Below are positions 28,601 to 35,995 of a stretch of 61,997 nucleotides of DNA, piece by piece. How positions within the stretch are numbered: position 1 is the first letter of the stretch; the number at the start of each line of letters is the position of its first letter. This DNA is from Verrucomicrobiota bacterium (GTDB lineage: Bacteria; Verrucomicrobiota; Verrucomicrobiia; Palsa-1439): contig VHCW01000017.1 in NCBI GenBank assembly GCA_016871575.1, forward strand, positions 1 through 61,997. Direction: 5' to 3'. The position numbers and the translations under genes were made by a program. The notes under the pieces are model-generated. The model made no database searches, was not told the origin of the DNA, and worked only from the letters and a program-made list of their open reading frames with translations.

Positions 28601-29601
28601 ATTACACGGGAATCTCATTGGAACACGCGCAAGCCGTCGGTGGTTGGTGGGAAGCTGTTCATCCCGATGACCGGTCATCGTTGACACAGGTCTGGGACCA
28701 ATCCCGGAAAACCGGCCTGCCGTTTGCCAGCGAATACCGGCTCCGCTGCGCGTCGGACGGCCAGTACCGATGGTTCCTCGGACGCGGCGTCCCGCTCAAG
28801 GATCCACAGGGACAGGTGCTCAAGTGGTTCGTGAGCGCCACGGACATTGACGAGCAGAAGCAACTCGAAACCATTTTGGAACAGCGCGTCAAACAGCGCA
28901 CCGCCCAGTTGCAGGAGGAAACGCGCCAGCGCCGGCACCTCGAACAACAAATCCTCGAAATCACCGAGCGCGAACAACGCCGCATCAGCCAGGACCTCCA
29001 TGACAGCGTCGGCCAACGCCTCGCCGGCGCCAAGTTCCTCACCAGCTCCCTCGGACGCCGGTTGGCCCGCGCCAAAAGCCCCGGCGCCTCGACCGCCGTC
29101 CGCATCCGCCGCGAACTCGACACAGCGATTGAGGAAGTGCGTGCCATCGCCCGTGGCCTGCACCCAGTGCGCCACGATCCGGAAGGCCTGGTGGCCGCTC
29201 TGTTCGACTTGACCAACAGTACCACGAGGCTTTTCCACGTCCGTTGCCGTTTCGAATGTCCGCGAACGATTCTTGTCCCTGACCAGGCCGTCGCGATGCA
29301 CCTGTACCACGTCGCACAGGAAGCCGTCAGCAACGCCGTCCGCCACGCCAAAGCCAAACAGATTGTCATCAGCCTTCGCAAGGTTGACGCCGGGATTGAA
29401 CTCCAAGTCCGCGACAACGGTCGCGGCCTGCCGTCGCCCTCGCGCCGCCGCAAGGGAATGGGGCTGGAAATCATGAAACACCGCGCCTCCGTCATCGGCG
29501 CCAGCATCACAATCAGCCGCGCCCGCAATGGCGGCACGATTCTCAATTGCCTCTTGCCGCGCCAGCAACAAGGACCCCGACATCATGAGCAAACTCACTG
29601 A
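25642..29601 (+). CDS. soluble multi-PAS/GAF sensor histidine kinase (NarL/LuxR partner type)
   Basis: 1319 residues. A GTG at 25642 is chosen because an AAGGGG site lies 8 bases upstream; the TTG at 25636 would leave only 2 bases. No transmembrane segment is visible, so the kinase is probably cytoplasmic. Domain order by the repeated ITERKQ-type linkers: PAS1 (about 20-135), GAF (about 145-310), PAS2 (325-445), PAS3 (445-565), PAS4 (565-690), PAS5 (690-815), PAS6 (815-945) and PAS7 (945-1075). A coiled coil follows, then HisKA_3 with the phospho-acceptor His in RRISQDLHDSVGQRLAG, and an HATPase (VAQEAVSNAVRHAKA, VRDNGRGL, GMGLEIMKHRA). The response regulator follows with a 17-base overlap. 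The sensed signal is unknown. Confidence 0.93.
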   Translation: MTTHGHSTTEALTERERRLLALLEKASEILAIMDANGKIVQESPNQVPLLGYSEGDLLGRDAFELLHPDDKDKALAAFQGLTAHPDAKRQMEVRLRTKQGEWRWMDVSATNCLNDAAVNGIIFNTRDINERKQAERALQYRLALEQLVASTSSRLANVSAAELDTVTNDVLAGVGQLLEADRCYLFQISDDFATADNTHEWCAAGVQPQIAGLHDVPTASFPWLRRQVLKGEPVHISSAANLPAQATATRRLMEAGRVRSVIIVPIRQAGKLTGFVGCDAVTAERRWLEEDVRLLRTIGEILADAQARRRAEQALRESEERYRRLVENLKGHHFIYRHDAQGKFTYISETVTAVLGFTPAEFLAHYSTYMTDHPVNQAVKQHTDLSLQGIRQPSYELNIWHKDGTDRWLEVQEVPIFDPAGNVIAVEGVAQDITGRKQIEEALQKNEAMLRSAFDNAPFEFWVRDRNGAVIFENAALVKQWGSIHGLRPEEAQIAPETLAIWQENNRRAIAGEIVQGKVQYTQHGVTRTFHNVVAPFRVGEEIQGILGFNIDITERKQTEEALRESETKYRRLHESMTDAFVSVDMAGRILEFNTAYHAMLGYSADELRRLTYVDLTPEKWRSFETRIVAEQILPRGHSDVYEKEYRRKDGTIFPVELRTFLLCDDKGQPAVMWAIVRDITERKQAETALQESERRYRELVENANSAIIRWKRDGTIAFFNEYAQKLFGYRADEVVGQHVGIIVPARESTGSDLSALVEEVAAHPERFVTNINENVCRDGRRIWMAWTNKPIHDDKGQVSEILAIGSDITLRKQAEDELAHQEKLLRSMGDNLPDGVTYRLISVPDGRTYFEYVSAGFEQLFELRQDMMLQDATSLYAMLHPDDSDEAMKAQQHSAETLTPFRHECCFNLPSGKTRWVRWHSMPEPLPDGGIAWNGVAIDITERKLTEEALLESEEQFRTMAEAVPQQICVMGQDSRPEYANRQRLDYTGISLEHAQAVGGWWEAVHPDDRSSLTQVWDQSRKTGLPFASEYRLRCASDGQYRWFLGRGVPLKDPQGQVLKWFVSATDIDEQKQLETILEQRVKQRTAQLQEETRQRRHLEQQILEITEREQRRISQDLHDSVGQRLAGAKFLTSSLGRRLARAKSPGASTAVRIRRELDTAIEEVRAIARGLHPVRHDPEGLVAALFDLTNSTTRLFHVRCRFECPRTILVPDQAVAMHLYHVAQEAVSNAVRHAKAKQIVISLRKVDAGIELQVRDNGRGLPSPSRRRKGMGLEIMKHRASVIGASITISRARNGGTILNCLLPRQQQGPRHHEQTH

Positions 29602-30271
29602 GATCATCAAACGCGCCAAACTCCGCGTTTTCCTCGTGGACGACCATCCGCTCGTTCGCAAAGGCATCGCCGACTGCATTCGCGATGAGCCGAACATGGC
29701 CGTCTGCGGCCAAGCCAGCACGGCCGCCGAGGCGCTCCCGGAAATCGCCTCGCAAAAACCGGACGTGGCCCTGGTGGACATCACGCTTCCCGGCCGGGAC
29801 GGAATTGAGTTGACCAAGGACATCAAAACGCACAGTCCCCAGACACAGGTGTTGGTGCTTTCGATGCACGATGAATCGTTGTACGCGCTGCGCGCGCTGC
29901 GCGCCGGTGCGGGCGGCTACCTGATGAAGAACGCGTCGGCTTCGACATTGATCAGGGCCATTCGCAGTGTTTGCGAAGGCCAAGTCGTTGTCAGCCCCGC
30001 CATGAAGGATCAGTTGCTCATGCGCGTCGTGAACAACGGAAAACAGTCGCTACTGGAGACGTTGAGCGACCGCGAGATTCAGGTGGTGCGGATGTACGGC
30101 GAAGGCAAGACGCGCGGCCAGATTGCCACCCAGTTGAACCTCAGCGTCAAGACCATCGAAACCCACCGCAGCAACATCTGCCAAAAGCTCGGCCTGCGGA
30201 ATTCCACCGAGCTGTTGCGGTACGCCATGGAATTGGTCCGCAGCGAAAACCAAAACCCGCCCGCATCGTAG
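29585..30271 (+). CDS. NarL/LuxR-family response regulator
   Basis: 228 residues from the ATG at 29585, with an AAGGA site upstream. The receiver domain shows acidic pair VDDHP, phospho-acceptor Asp in VALVDITLPGRDG, Thr/Ser near VLVLSMH, and Lys in GYLMKNAS. The C-terminal LuxR-type helix-turn-helix has LSDREIQVVRMYGEGKTRGQIATQLNLSVKTIETHRSNICQKLGL. It overlaps the histidine kinase gene by 17 bases, so the two form a cognate two-component system. The HisKA_3 class of kinase typically pairs with this regulator class. Targets are unknown, and the next operon (Bat) lies 250 bases downstream on the same strand, so it is one candidate target. Confidence 0.94.
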   Translation: MSKLTEIIKRAKLRVFLVDDHPLVRKGIADCIRDEPNMAVCGQASTAAEALPEIASQKPDVALVDITLPGRDGIELTKDIKTHSPQTQVLVLSMHDESLYALRALRAGAGGYLMKNASASTLIRAIRSVCEGQVVVSPAMKDQLLMRVVNNGKQSLLETLSDREIQVVRMYGEGKTRGQIATQLNLSVKTIETHRSNICQKLGLRNSTELLRYAMELVRSENQNPPAS

Positions 30272-30273
30272 GA

Positions 30274-30302
30274 GCGCCCTTCCGGACGCGACCGGAAGGC
30301 GG
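30274..30302 (+). terminator. GC-rich hairpin directly after the response regulator
   Basis: CGCCCTTCCGG and CCGGAAGGCG pair around an ACGCGA loop three bases after the stop codon. No T-run follows, so it may be a terminator, an RNA-stability element or a REP-like unit. Confidence 0.4.
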
Positions 30303-30430
30303 GACTTGGGCGCGTTTGTAGTCACGCACGCAGTCCCGCGCCGTTTCGGGACGGAGTGCGGTTTGCCACGTAACGCCACTTCGCTTCGCTGCGTGGCTCA
30401 CTACGAACTGGGAGCCGGCAGTGCTTGAAA

Positions 30431-30460
30431 GCGCCGTTCCGAAGGCGCATCTGATTTTTT
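30431..30460 (+). terminator. possible rho-independent terminator before moxR
   Basis: GCGCC/GGCGC stem around GTTCCGAA at 30431-30448, followed 6 bases later by a run of six T. The stem is short. It would separate the two-component operon from the Bat operon. Confidence 0.35.
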
Positions 30461-30519
30461 GAACTGAATTGGCGCGAAAGTGTCTGTAGAATTGTCTCAC
30501 AGTCAACCCAGGAGAACCC

Positions 30520-31509
<990 letters not shown>

Positions 31510-31514
31510 GGAGG

Positions 31515-31542
31515 AGTAGGTAGTAGGTAGTAGATGGTAGAT
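31515..31542 (+). repeat. heptamer cluster to the left of the four-helix-bundle gene
   Basis: Four 7-bp units: AGTAGGT, AGTAGGT, AGTAGAT, GGTAGAT. They lie between the moxR stop and the SD site of the next gene. The right-hand cluster at 31937-31964 is the same type in inverted orientation. Confidence 0.8.
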
Positions 31543-31555
31543 AGGAGGAAAGACG

Positions 31556-31918
31556 ATGGCGATTCAGAACTTTGAACAATTGGAAGTCTGGCAAAAGGCA
31601 CACGCGCTGACGCTGGAAGTGTATCGCCTGACTGGCAAATTCCCGGCGGAAGAGAAATTCGGGTTGGTTTCACAGATGCGCCGGGCCGCGGTGGCCGTTC
31701 CGGCCAACATCGCGGAAGGATTCAAACGCTCCGGCAAGCCCGACAAGGCCCGCTTCTACAACATCGCCCACGCTTCGCTTGAAGAACTGCGTTACTACTT
31801 CATTCTCTCGCAGGACTTGGGACTGATAAAAGACGCCACCACCTTGAAGGCCGAGGCCGACGCTATCGGCAGAATGTTGACCGCCCTCAGCCGTGCCGTT
31901 CTCTCAAGCGCAAACTGA
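31556..31918 (+). CDS. four-helix-bundle protein (S23/23S rRNA intervening-sequence type)
   Basis: 120 residues from an ATG preceded by AGGAGG. The family is recognised by FEQLEVWQKAHALTLEVYRLTGKFPAEEKFGLVSQMRRAAVAVPANIAEGFKR and the later FYNIAHASLEELRYYFILSQDLG. Members form small pentameric four-helix bundles; they were first seen in intervening sequences of 23S rRNA genes, and a diversity-generating-retroelement relative (Avd) is known. Their general function is not established. It interrupts the otherwise standard moxR-DUF58 junction and is flanked by inverted heptamer clusters (31515-31542, 31937-31964), which suggests it arrived as a small cassette. It ends 7 bases before the DUF58 start, so the operon remains readable. 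Confidence 0.92.
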   Translation: MAIQNFEQLEVWQKAHALTLEVYRLTGKFPAEEKFGLVSQMRRAAVAVPANIAEGFKRSGKPDKARFYNIAHASLEELRYYFILSQDLGLIKDATTLKAEADAIGRMLTALSRAVLSSAN

Positions 31919-31925
31919 CGCCGCC

Positions 31926-32825
31926 ATGCCAACCCCACCTACCACCTACCACCTGCCACCTACCGTCGTTCGCCGCATCCGCCAGATCGAGATCCGCACG
32001 AACCGGGAAGTCACCGACGTGCTCGGCGGCCAATACCATTCCGTGTTCAAGGGGCGCGGCATGGAGTTCGAGGAAGTCCGCGAGTACATGCCCGGCGACG
32101 AAGTCCGCTCGATTGACTGGAACGTCACCGCGCGGTTCGGCCATCCGTACGTCAAGAAGTTCAAGGAAGAACGCGAGTTGACCGTTGTGCTCATCGTGGA
32201 CGTAAGCGCCTCCGGCCAATTCGGCAGCGTGCAGCAGACGAAGAACGAACTCGCCGCCGAACTCGCCGCCGTGCTGGCGTTCTCCGCCATCCGCAACAAC
32301 GACAAGGTCGGCCTCATCATGTTCACCGACCAGATCGAGAAGTTCGTCGCGCCGAAAAAAGGCCGCCGGCACGTGTTGCGCGTCATCCGCGAGATTCTGG
32401 CTTTTCAGCCGAAGGGGCGCGGCACGGACCTCGGGGCGGCGCTCGATTACCTCAACAGCGTCGTACCCCGGCGCGCCGTCTGTTTCCTGATCTCGGATTT
32501 CCAGGACAAGGATTACGAAAAGAAACTGCGCGTCACCAGCCAGCATCACGACCTGGTAGCCCTGAGCCTGCGCGACCCTCGCGAGGAAGAACTGCCAGCA
32601 GTCGGCTTGGTGGAACTGCGCGATGCCGAGACGGGGGCGCGGGCGCTGGTGGACACGTTCGACGGCTCCGTGCGCAAATCATTTGTCGCGAAAGCGAAGG
32701 CGCGGCTGGAATTGTTGCGAGTCGCGCTCCGCTCCGCCGGTGTTGACCACGTGGAAATCCGTTGCGACACCGACTACATGCTGCCGCTGATCAAGTTCTT
32801 CCGGATGCGAGGCCGGCGGATATGA
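31926..32825 (+). CDS. DUF58 domain protein of the Bat operon
   Basis: 299 residues from the ATG at 31926. The family core is complete: VRRIRQIEIRTNREVTDVLGGQYHSVFKGRGMEFEEVREYMPGDEVRSIDWNVTARFGHPYVKKFKEERELTV, followed by a VWA-like fold (LIVDVSASGQFGS, DxSxS). DUF58 proteins are partners of MoxR ATPases. The N-terminus is odd: the first 13 residues (MPTPPTTYHLPPT) come from a four-unit heptamer repeat that starts 11 bases after the ATG. Normal members go from the start nearly straight into the V-R-x-I-R-x-I-E-I motif. The stop overlaps the next start as ATGA. The gene is expected to be functional. Confidence 0.93.
   Translation: MPTPPTTYHLPPTVVRRIRQIEIRTNREVTDVLGGQYHSVFKGRGMEFEEVREYMPGDEVRSIDWNVTARFGHPYVKKFKEERELTVVLIVDVSASGQFGSVQQTKNELAAELAAVLAFSAIRNNDKVGLIMFTDQIEKFVAPKKGRRHVLRVIREILAFQPKGRGTDLGAALDYLNSVVPRRAVCFLISDFQDKDYEKKLRVTSQHHDLVALSLRDPREEELPAVGLVELRDAETGARALVDTFDGSVRKSFVAKAKARLELLRVALRSAGVDHVEIRCDTDYMLPLIKFFRMRGRRI
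31937..31964 (+). repeat. heptamer cluster to the right of the four-helix-bundle gene, inside DUF58
   Basis: Four 7-bp units: ACCTACC, ACCTACC, ACCTGCC, ACCTACC. The reverse complement (GGTAGGT) is the same type as the left cluster at 31515-31542, so the two form inverted ends around the small gene. It encodes the TTYHLPPT stretch of the DUF58 protein. Confidence 0.82.
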
Positions 32826-33373
32826 ACCCAACCAACATGCCCAACGATATTCTGGACATTAAGCCGGCGGTGCCTATCCCGCTCGACTGGTGGTGGTGGG
32901 CGGCGGCGCTGACGTCAGTCGCAATTGGTGCCGCGCTGTTCTGGTGGTGGAAACGACAGCAGCCGCAGGTTGTGACGCCGGCGGTTGCGCCGCTGACGCC
33001 GTACGAGATCGCAATGCGCGCGCTCCAGCAACTCCGCGAGGAGAACCCGGTAATCGAGATCTTCTACACGCGGCTCTCCGACATCGTGCGGCACTACATC
33101 GAGGAGCGGTTCGGCTTGCGCGCTCCGGAACGCACGACGGAGGAGTTCCTCGCCGAGGCGAACCTGCCGGCGGGGCAGATGGCGTTGTTGGGCGCGTTCC
33201 TGCAGGAGTGCGACTTGGTGAAGTTCGCGCGTCACCAGCCGGACGCCAGCGACCGGCAACGGGCGTTTGCGGCTGCTGAGAAATTTGTGGAGGAAACAAA
33301 GCCAATTGTAGCCGCGAATCTTATTCGCGGCGCTGAGGAAGGAGGCCGCGAGAAAGTCTCGCGGCTACAATGA
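32822..33373 (+). CDS. DUF4381-like membrane protein of the Bat operon
   Basis: 183 residues; the ATG overlaps the DUF58 stop by 4 bases. After a short N-terminus there is one transmembrane segment (about residues 22-46: WWWWAAALTSVAIGAALFWWW), then a cytoplasmic domain with YEIAMRALQQLREENPVIEIFYTRLSDIVRHYIEERFGLRAPERTTEEFL and QECDLVKFARHQP. This fits the DUF4381 family found between DUF58 and BatA genes. The last 22 residues (from about IVAANLIRG) are encoded by a REP-like inverted repeat (33306-33370) and look added. The stop overlaps batA by 4 bases. Confidence 0.8.
   Translation: MNPTNMPNDILDIKPAVPIPLDWWWWAAALTSVAIGAALFWWWKRQQPQVVTPAVAPLTPYEIAMRALQQLREENPVIEIFYTRLSDIVRHYIEERFGLRAPERTTEEFLAEANLPAGQMALLGAFLQECDLVKFARHQPDASDRQRAFAAAEKFVEETKPIVAANLIRGAEEGGREKVSRLQ
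33306..33370 (+). repeat. REP-like double hairpin at the DUF4381/batA junction
   Basis: Outer 12-bp inverted arms TTGTAGCCGCGA (33306-33317) and TCGCGGCTACAA (33359-33370) enclose two hairpins: GCCGCGAA/TTCGCGGC with a 5-base loop and GCCGCGAGA/TCTCGCGGC with a 3-base loop. It forms the 3' coding end of the DUF4381 gene, and the last base of the right arm is the A of the batA ATG. A half-size relative sits in batD (36024-36051). Confidence 0.8.
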
Positions 33374-34347
33374 AGTTCGCCTCCCCATGGCTGCTGTTGT
33401 TGCTGCTGGCGATCCCGATCTGGTTGTGGTGGGAGCGGCGGATGGCACAGCGCGGCGGACTGAAGTTCTCGTCGGTGACGGCAGCGCGTTCGCTGGCGTC
33501 GGTGTGGACGCGGCTCGGTCCGTTGCTGTTGCTGGCGCTGCGCGGCGTTGCATTGGCGCTGTTCATCGTGGCGCTGGCGCGCCCGCAAGTCGGCCAGCGC
33601 GAGAGCAAGGTCAAGGCGGAAGGCATTGACATCGTGCTGGTTGTGGATGTTTCGGGGAGCATGCAAACAACGGACTACGAGAAAGGGCGACAGCGGGTCT
33701 CGCGCCTCGACGCGGTAAAGGATGTCGTGCGCGAGTTCATTCGCGCACGGACCAACGACCGCATCGGCATGGTCGTGTTCGGCACGCGCGCGTACGTGGC
33801 CAGCCCGTTGACGCTCGATCATGACTGGCTGGAACAGAATCTCGACCGGATCCGCCTCGGCCTCGTCGAGGGCAACACCGCCGTCGGCGCCGGCCTCGGC
33901 ACGGCGGCCAACCGCCTCCGCGACACGAAGGCCAAGAGCAAGGTGATCGTGCTGTTGACCGATGGCCGCGAGAACGTGCCGACGCCGCCGGCGATGGAGG
34001 CCGCGAAGGCGGCAAAGGAATTCCAGATTCGCGTGTACACCATCGGGGCCGGTTTGCCGCAACGGTTTGTCAGCGTCATGGGTCAGACGATTGCGGCGCC
34101 GAGCGACCTCGACGAGGAATTGCTCAAGCAGATCGCCGCCATGACCGGCGGACAATATTTCCGCGCCGCCGACACGGCGTCGTTGAAGAAAACCTACGCG
34201 CAGATTGACAAGATGGAGAAACAAAAGGTCGAGACCATCGTCTATGAAGAATGGCGCGAACTGTTCCCGTGGACGTTGCTGCCGGGGTTGGGTTGTTTGC
34301 TGGCGGCGGTCGCGCTGGGACACACACGATTGCGGAGGTTGCCGTAA
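33370..34347 (+). CDS. batA: BatA-like VWA membrane protein
   Basis: 325 residues. An N-terminal Bat-type membrane hairpin (about residues 1-75: FASPWLLLLLLAIPIWLWWERR, then PLLLLALRGVALALFIVALARPQVGQ) precedes a VWA domain with an intact MIDAS (VLVVDVSGSMQTTDYEKG, DxSxS; later TNDRIGMVVFGTRAYV and VIVLLTDGRENVP). A C-terminal transmembrane segment follows (LFPWTLLPGLGCLLAAVALG). Bat proteins are linked by context to MoxR ATPases and to envelope stress or oxygen tolerance. The start overlaps the DUF4381 stop by 4 bases, and the stop shares a base with batB (TAATG). Confidence 0.88.
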   Translation: MKFASPWLLLLLLAIPIWLWWERRMAQRGGLKFSSVTAARSLASVWTRLGPLLLLALRGVALALFIVALARPQVGQRESKVKAEGIDIVLVVDVSGSMQTTDYEKGRQRVSRLDAVKDVVREFIRARTNDRIGMVVFGTRAYVASPLTLDHDWLEQNLDRIRLGLVEGNTAVGAGLGTAANRLRDTKAKSKVIVLLTDGRENVPTPPAMEAAKAAKEFQIRVYTIGAGLPQRFVSVMGQTIAAPSDLDEELLKQIAAMTGGQYFRAADTASLKKTYAQIDKMEKQKVETIVYEEWRELFPWTLLPGLGCLLAAVALGHTRLRRLP

Positions 34348-35348
34348 TGCAGTTCGGAGCCCCCACCTCCTTCTGGTTGCTCGCGCTCGTCCCGGCGCTG
34401 GCGCTCTTCCTCATCTGGGCGTTCCGCGCCCGGCGGCGCGCGCTGGAACAATTCGCGGCGGAACCGTTGGCGCAACGCCTCGCGGAGTCGGTCCGCCCCG
34501 TGGCGCGGCGCTGGAAGGCGGCACTCATCGTGGCAACGGTGTTGTTTGCCGTGCTGGCATTGGCGCAGCCGCGCTGGGGATTCGAGTGGCGCGAAGTGAA
34601 ATACCGCGGCGTGGACATTGCCGTATTGCTCGATGTCTCCAAGAGCATGTTGACCGAGGACGTGCGTCCGAACCGGCTCGCGCAGGCGAAGTACGCCGTG
34701 CAGGATTTGCTGGAGAACCTGCGCGGCGACCGCATCGGGCTGGTCGCATTTGCCGGGACGGCGTTCCTGCAATGCCCGTTGACGGTGGACTACGAGGCGT
34801 TCCGGCTGACGTTGAAGGATGCCGACCCGCGGATCATCCCGCGCGGCGGCACGGCCATCGGCACGGCGATTCGCACGGCGTTGAAAGCGTTCGAAGCCGG
34901 CGAAGGCCGCGACCGGGCCATCGTGTTGATCACCGACGGCGAACAGACGGAAAGCGACGCGCTGGCCGCCGCCGAGGAAGCCGCGGAGGCCGGCGTGAAG
35001 ATTTTTGCCATCGGCGTCGGCACCACCGACGGTGAGTTGATTCCGGTGCGCGAGGAAGGGAAGGGGATGGATTTCCTCAAGGACAAGGACGGCGCGGTCG
35101 TGAAGTCGCGCCTTGACGAGGAGACGCTCAAGCAACTTGCCCTGAAGACGGGCGGCATCTACGTGCGCAGCGCCGCCGGCGATTTCGGGATGGACACGAT
35201 CTACCGCAAGGGCATCGGGCAACTGCAAGGCCAGGAGCAGGACACCCAGTTGCGGAAACGATACTTCGAGCGGTTCCAGTGGCCGCTCGGCCTTGCGCTG
35301 GCGCTGTTGCTGGTCGAATGTTTCGTCACTGACCGGAGGAAAACATGA
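34347..35348 (+). CDS. batB: BatB-like VWA membrane protein
   Basis: 333 residues. The start ATG at 34347 shares one base with the batA stop and has GGAGG upstream. Hydrophobic segments at about residues 5-25 and 50-70 precede a VWA domain with MIDAS DxSxS in IAVLLDVSKSMLTEDVRPNRL, GLVAFAGTAFLQCPLTVDY, and VLITDGEQTESDA. A final transmembrane segment lies near FQWPLGLALALLLVECFV. It is a paralogue of BatA, as expected in this operon. BatA and BatB probably form a complex in the inner membrane with their VWA domains facing the periplasm or cytoplasm; which side cannot be told here. Confidence 0.88.
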   Translation: MQFGAPTSFWLLALVPALALFLIWAFRARRRALEQFAAEPLAQRLAESVRPVARRWKAALIVATVLFAVLALAQPRWGFEWREVKYRGVDIAVLLDVSKSMLTEDVRPNRLAQAKYAVQDLLENLRGDRIGLVAFAGTAFLQCPLTVDYEAFRLTLKDADPRIIPRGGTAIGTAIRTALKAFEAGEGRDRAIVLITDGEQTESDALAAAEEAAEAGVKIFAIGVGTTDGELIPVREEGKGMDFLKDKDGAVVKSRLDEETLKQLALKTGGIYVRSAAGDFGMDTIYRKGIGQLQGQEQDTQLRKRYFERFQWPLGLALALLLVECFVTDRRKT

Positions 35349-35995
35349 ACGTGGCGCTCTGTCTTGTTCTGGCTGCCGCAGCGCCGTGGCCGCTGCGTTA
35401 CAACGACGGCGTGAAGGCCTACCGGAGCAACGATTTCGCGACGGCGACATCGTCGTTCGAGCAGGCGCTGGCCGCGTCCGATCGTTTGCTCCAGCAGCGC
35501 GCCTACTACAATCTTGGCAATGCCAGTTACCGTCAGGGCGAAGCAGAGCAAGCACAGGCGCAGCCGCTCTGGCAACGCGCCATCAAGAGTTACGAGAGCG
35601 CGCTGGCGCTCGACCCGAAGGACGCCGACGCGAAGTTCAACCTCGACTTTGTGAAGAAGAAACTCGAGGAACTGGAGAAGAAGCAGCAGGAGCAACAACA
35701 GCAGGACAAGAAACAGGACCAGAAGAAAGAGGACAAGCAACAACAGGATCAACAGCAACAACAGCAAGACCAACAAAAACAAGACCAGCAACAACAGCAG
35801 CAAGACCAGAAGTCAAAGGACCAACAACAGCAACAGCAGCAACAACAGGCCGAATCTCAATCCGACAAGCTCGACAAACAGCAGGCCCAGGCGTTGCTCG
35901 ACAATCTCCGCGAGAATGAACAGAACTGGAATTTCTTCCCCGAAGTGCAGATGAAAGACTTGAAAGATCAAGGCCCACCGGTGAAAGATTGGTGA
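35345..35995 (+). CDS. batC: BatC-like TPR protein with a Gln/Lys/Asp-rich tract
   Basis: 216 residues, start overlapping batB by 4 bases. A short hydrophobic N-terminus (MNVALCLVLAAAAPW) may be a signal peptide. TPR units follow at about residues 15-110 (YNDGVKAYRSNDFATATSSFEQAL, YNLGNASYRQGEAEQA, SYESALALDPKDADAKFNLDFVKKKLEELEKKQ). From about 115 to 175 there is a low-complexity tract dominated by Gln with Lys and Asp, and the C-terminus has WNFFPEVQMKDLKDQGPPVKDW. This TPR plus charged/Gln-rich layout is typical of BatC. The CAA-rich tract is prone to slippage and to length variation between strains. Confidence 0.82.
   Translation: MNVALCLVLAAAAPWPLRYNDGVKAYRSNDFATATSSFEQALAASDRLLQQRAYYNLGNASYRQGEAEQAQAQPLWQRAIKSYESALALDPKDADAKFNLDFVKKKLEELEKKQQEQQQQDKKQDQKKEDKQQQDQQQQQQDQQKQDQQQQQQDQKSKDQQQQQQQQQAESQSDKLDKQQAQALLDNLRENEQNWNFFPEVQMKDLKDQGPPVKDW

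Noticed and set aside
30459-30492. Sigma70 promoter before moxR (TTGAAC and TAGAAT)
   Set aside because: The spacing is 22 bases, too long for sigma70; no better pair was found.
31515-31964. CRISPR array
   Set aside because: The repeats are 7 bp, contiguous and without spacers, and no cas gene is in the window.
33232-34323. 363-codon minus-strand frame opposite batA
   Set aside because: Arg/His/Gln-rich antisense product of a normal VWA gene; no support of its own.
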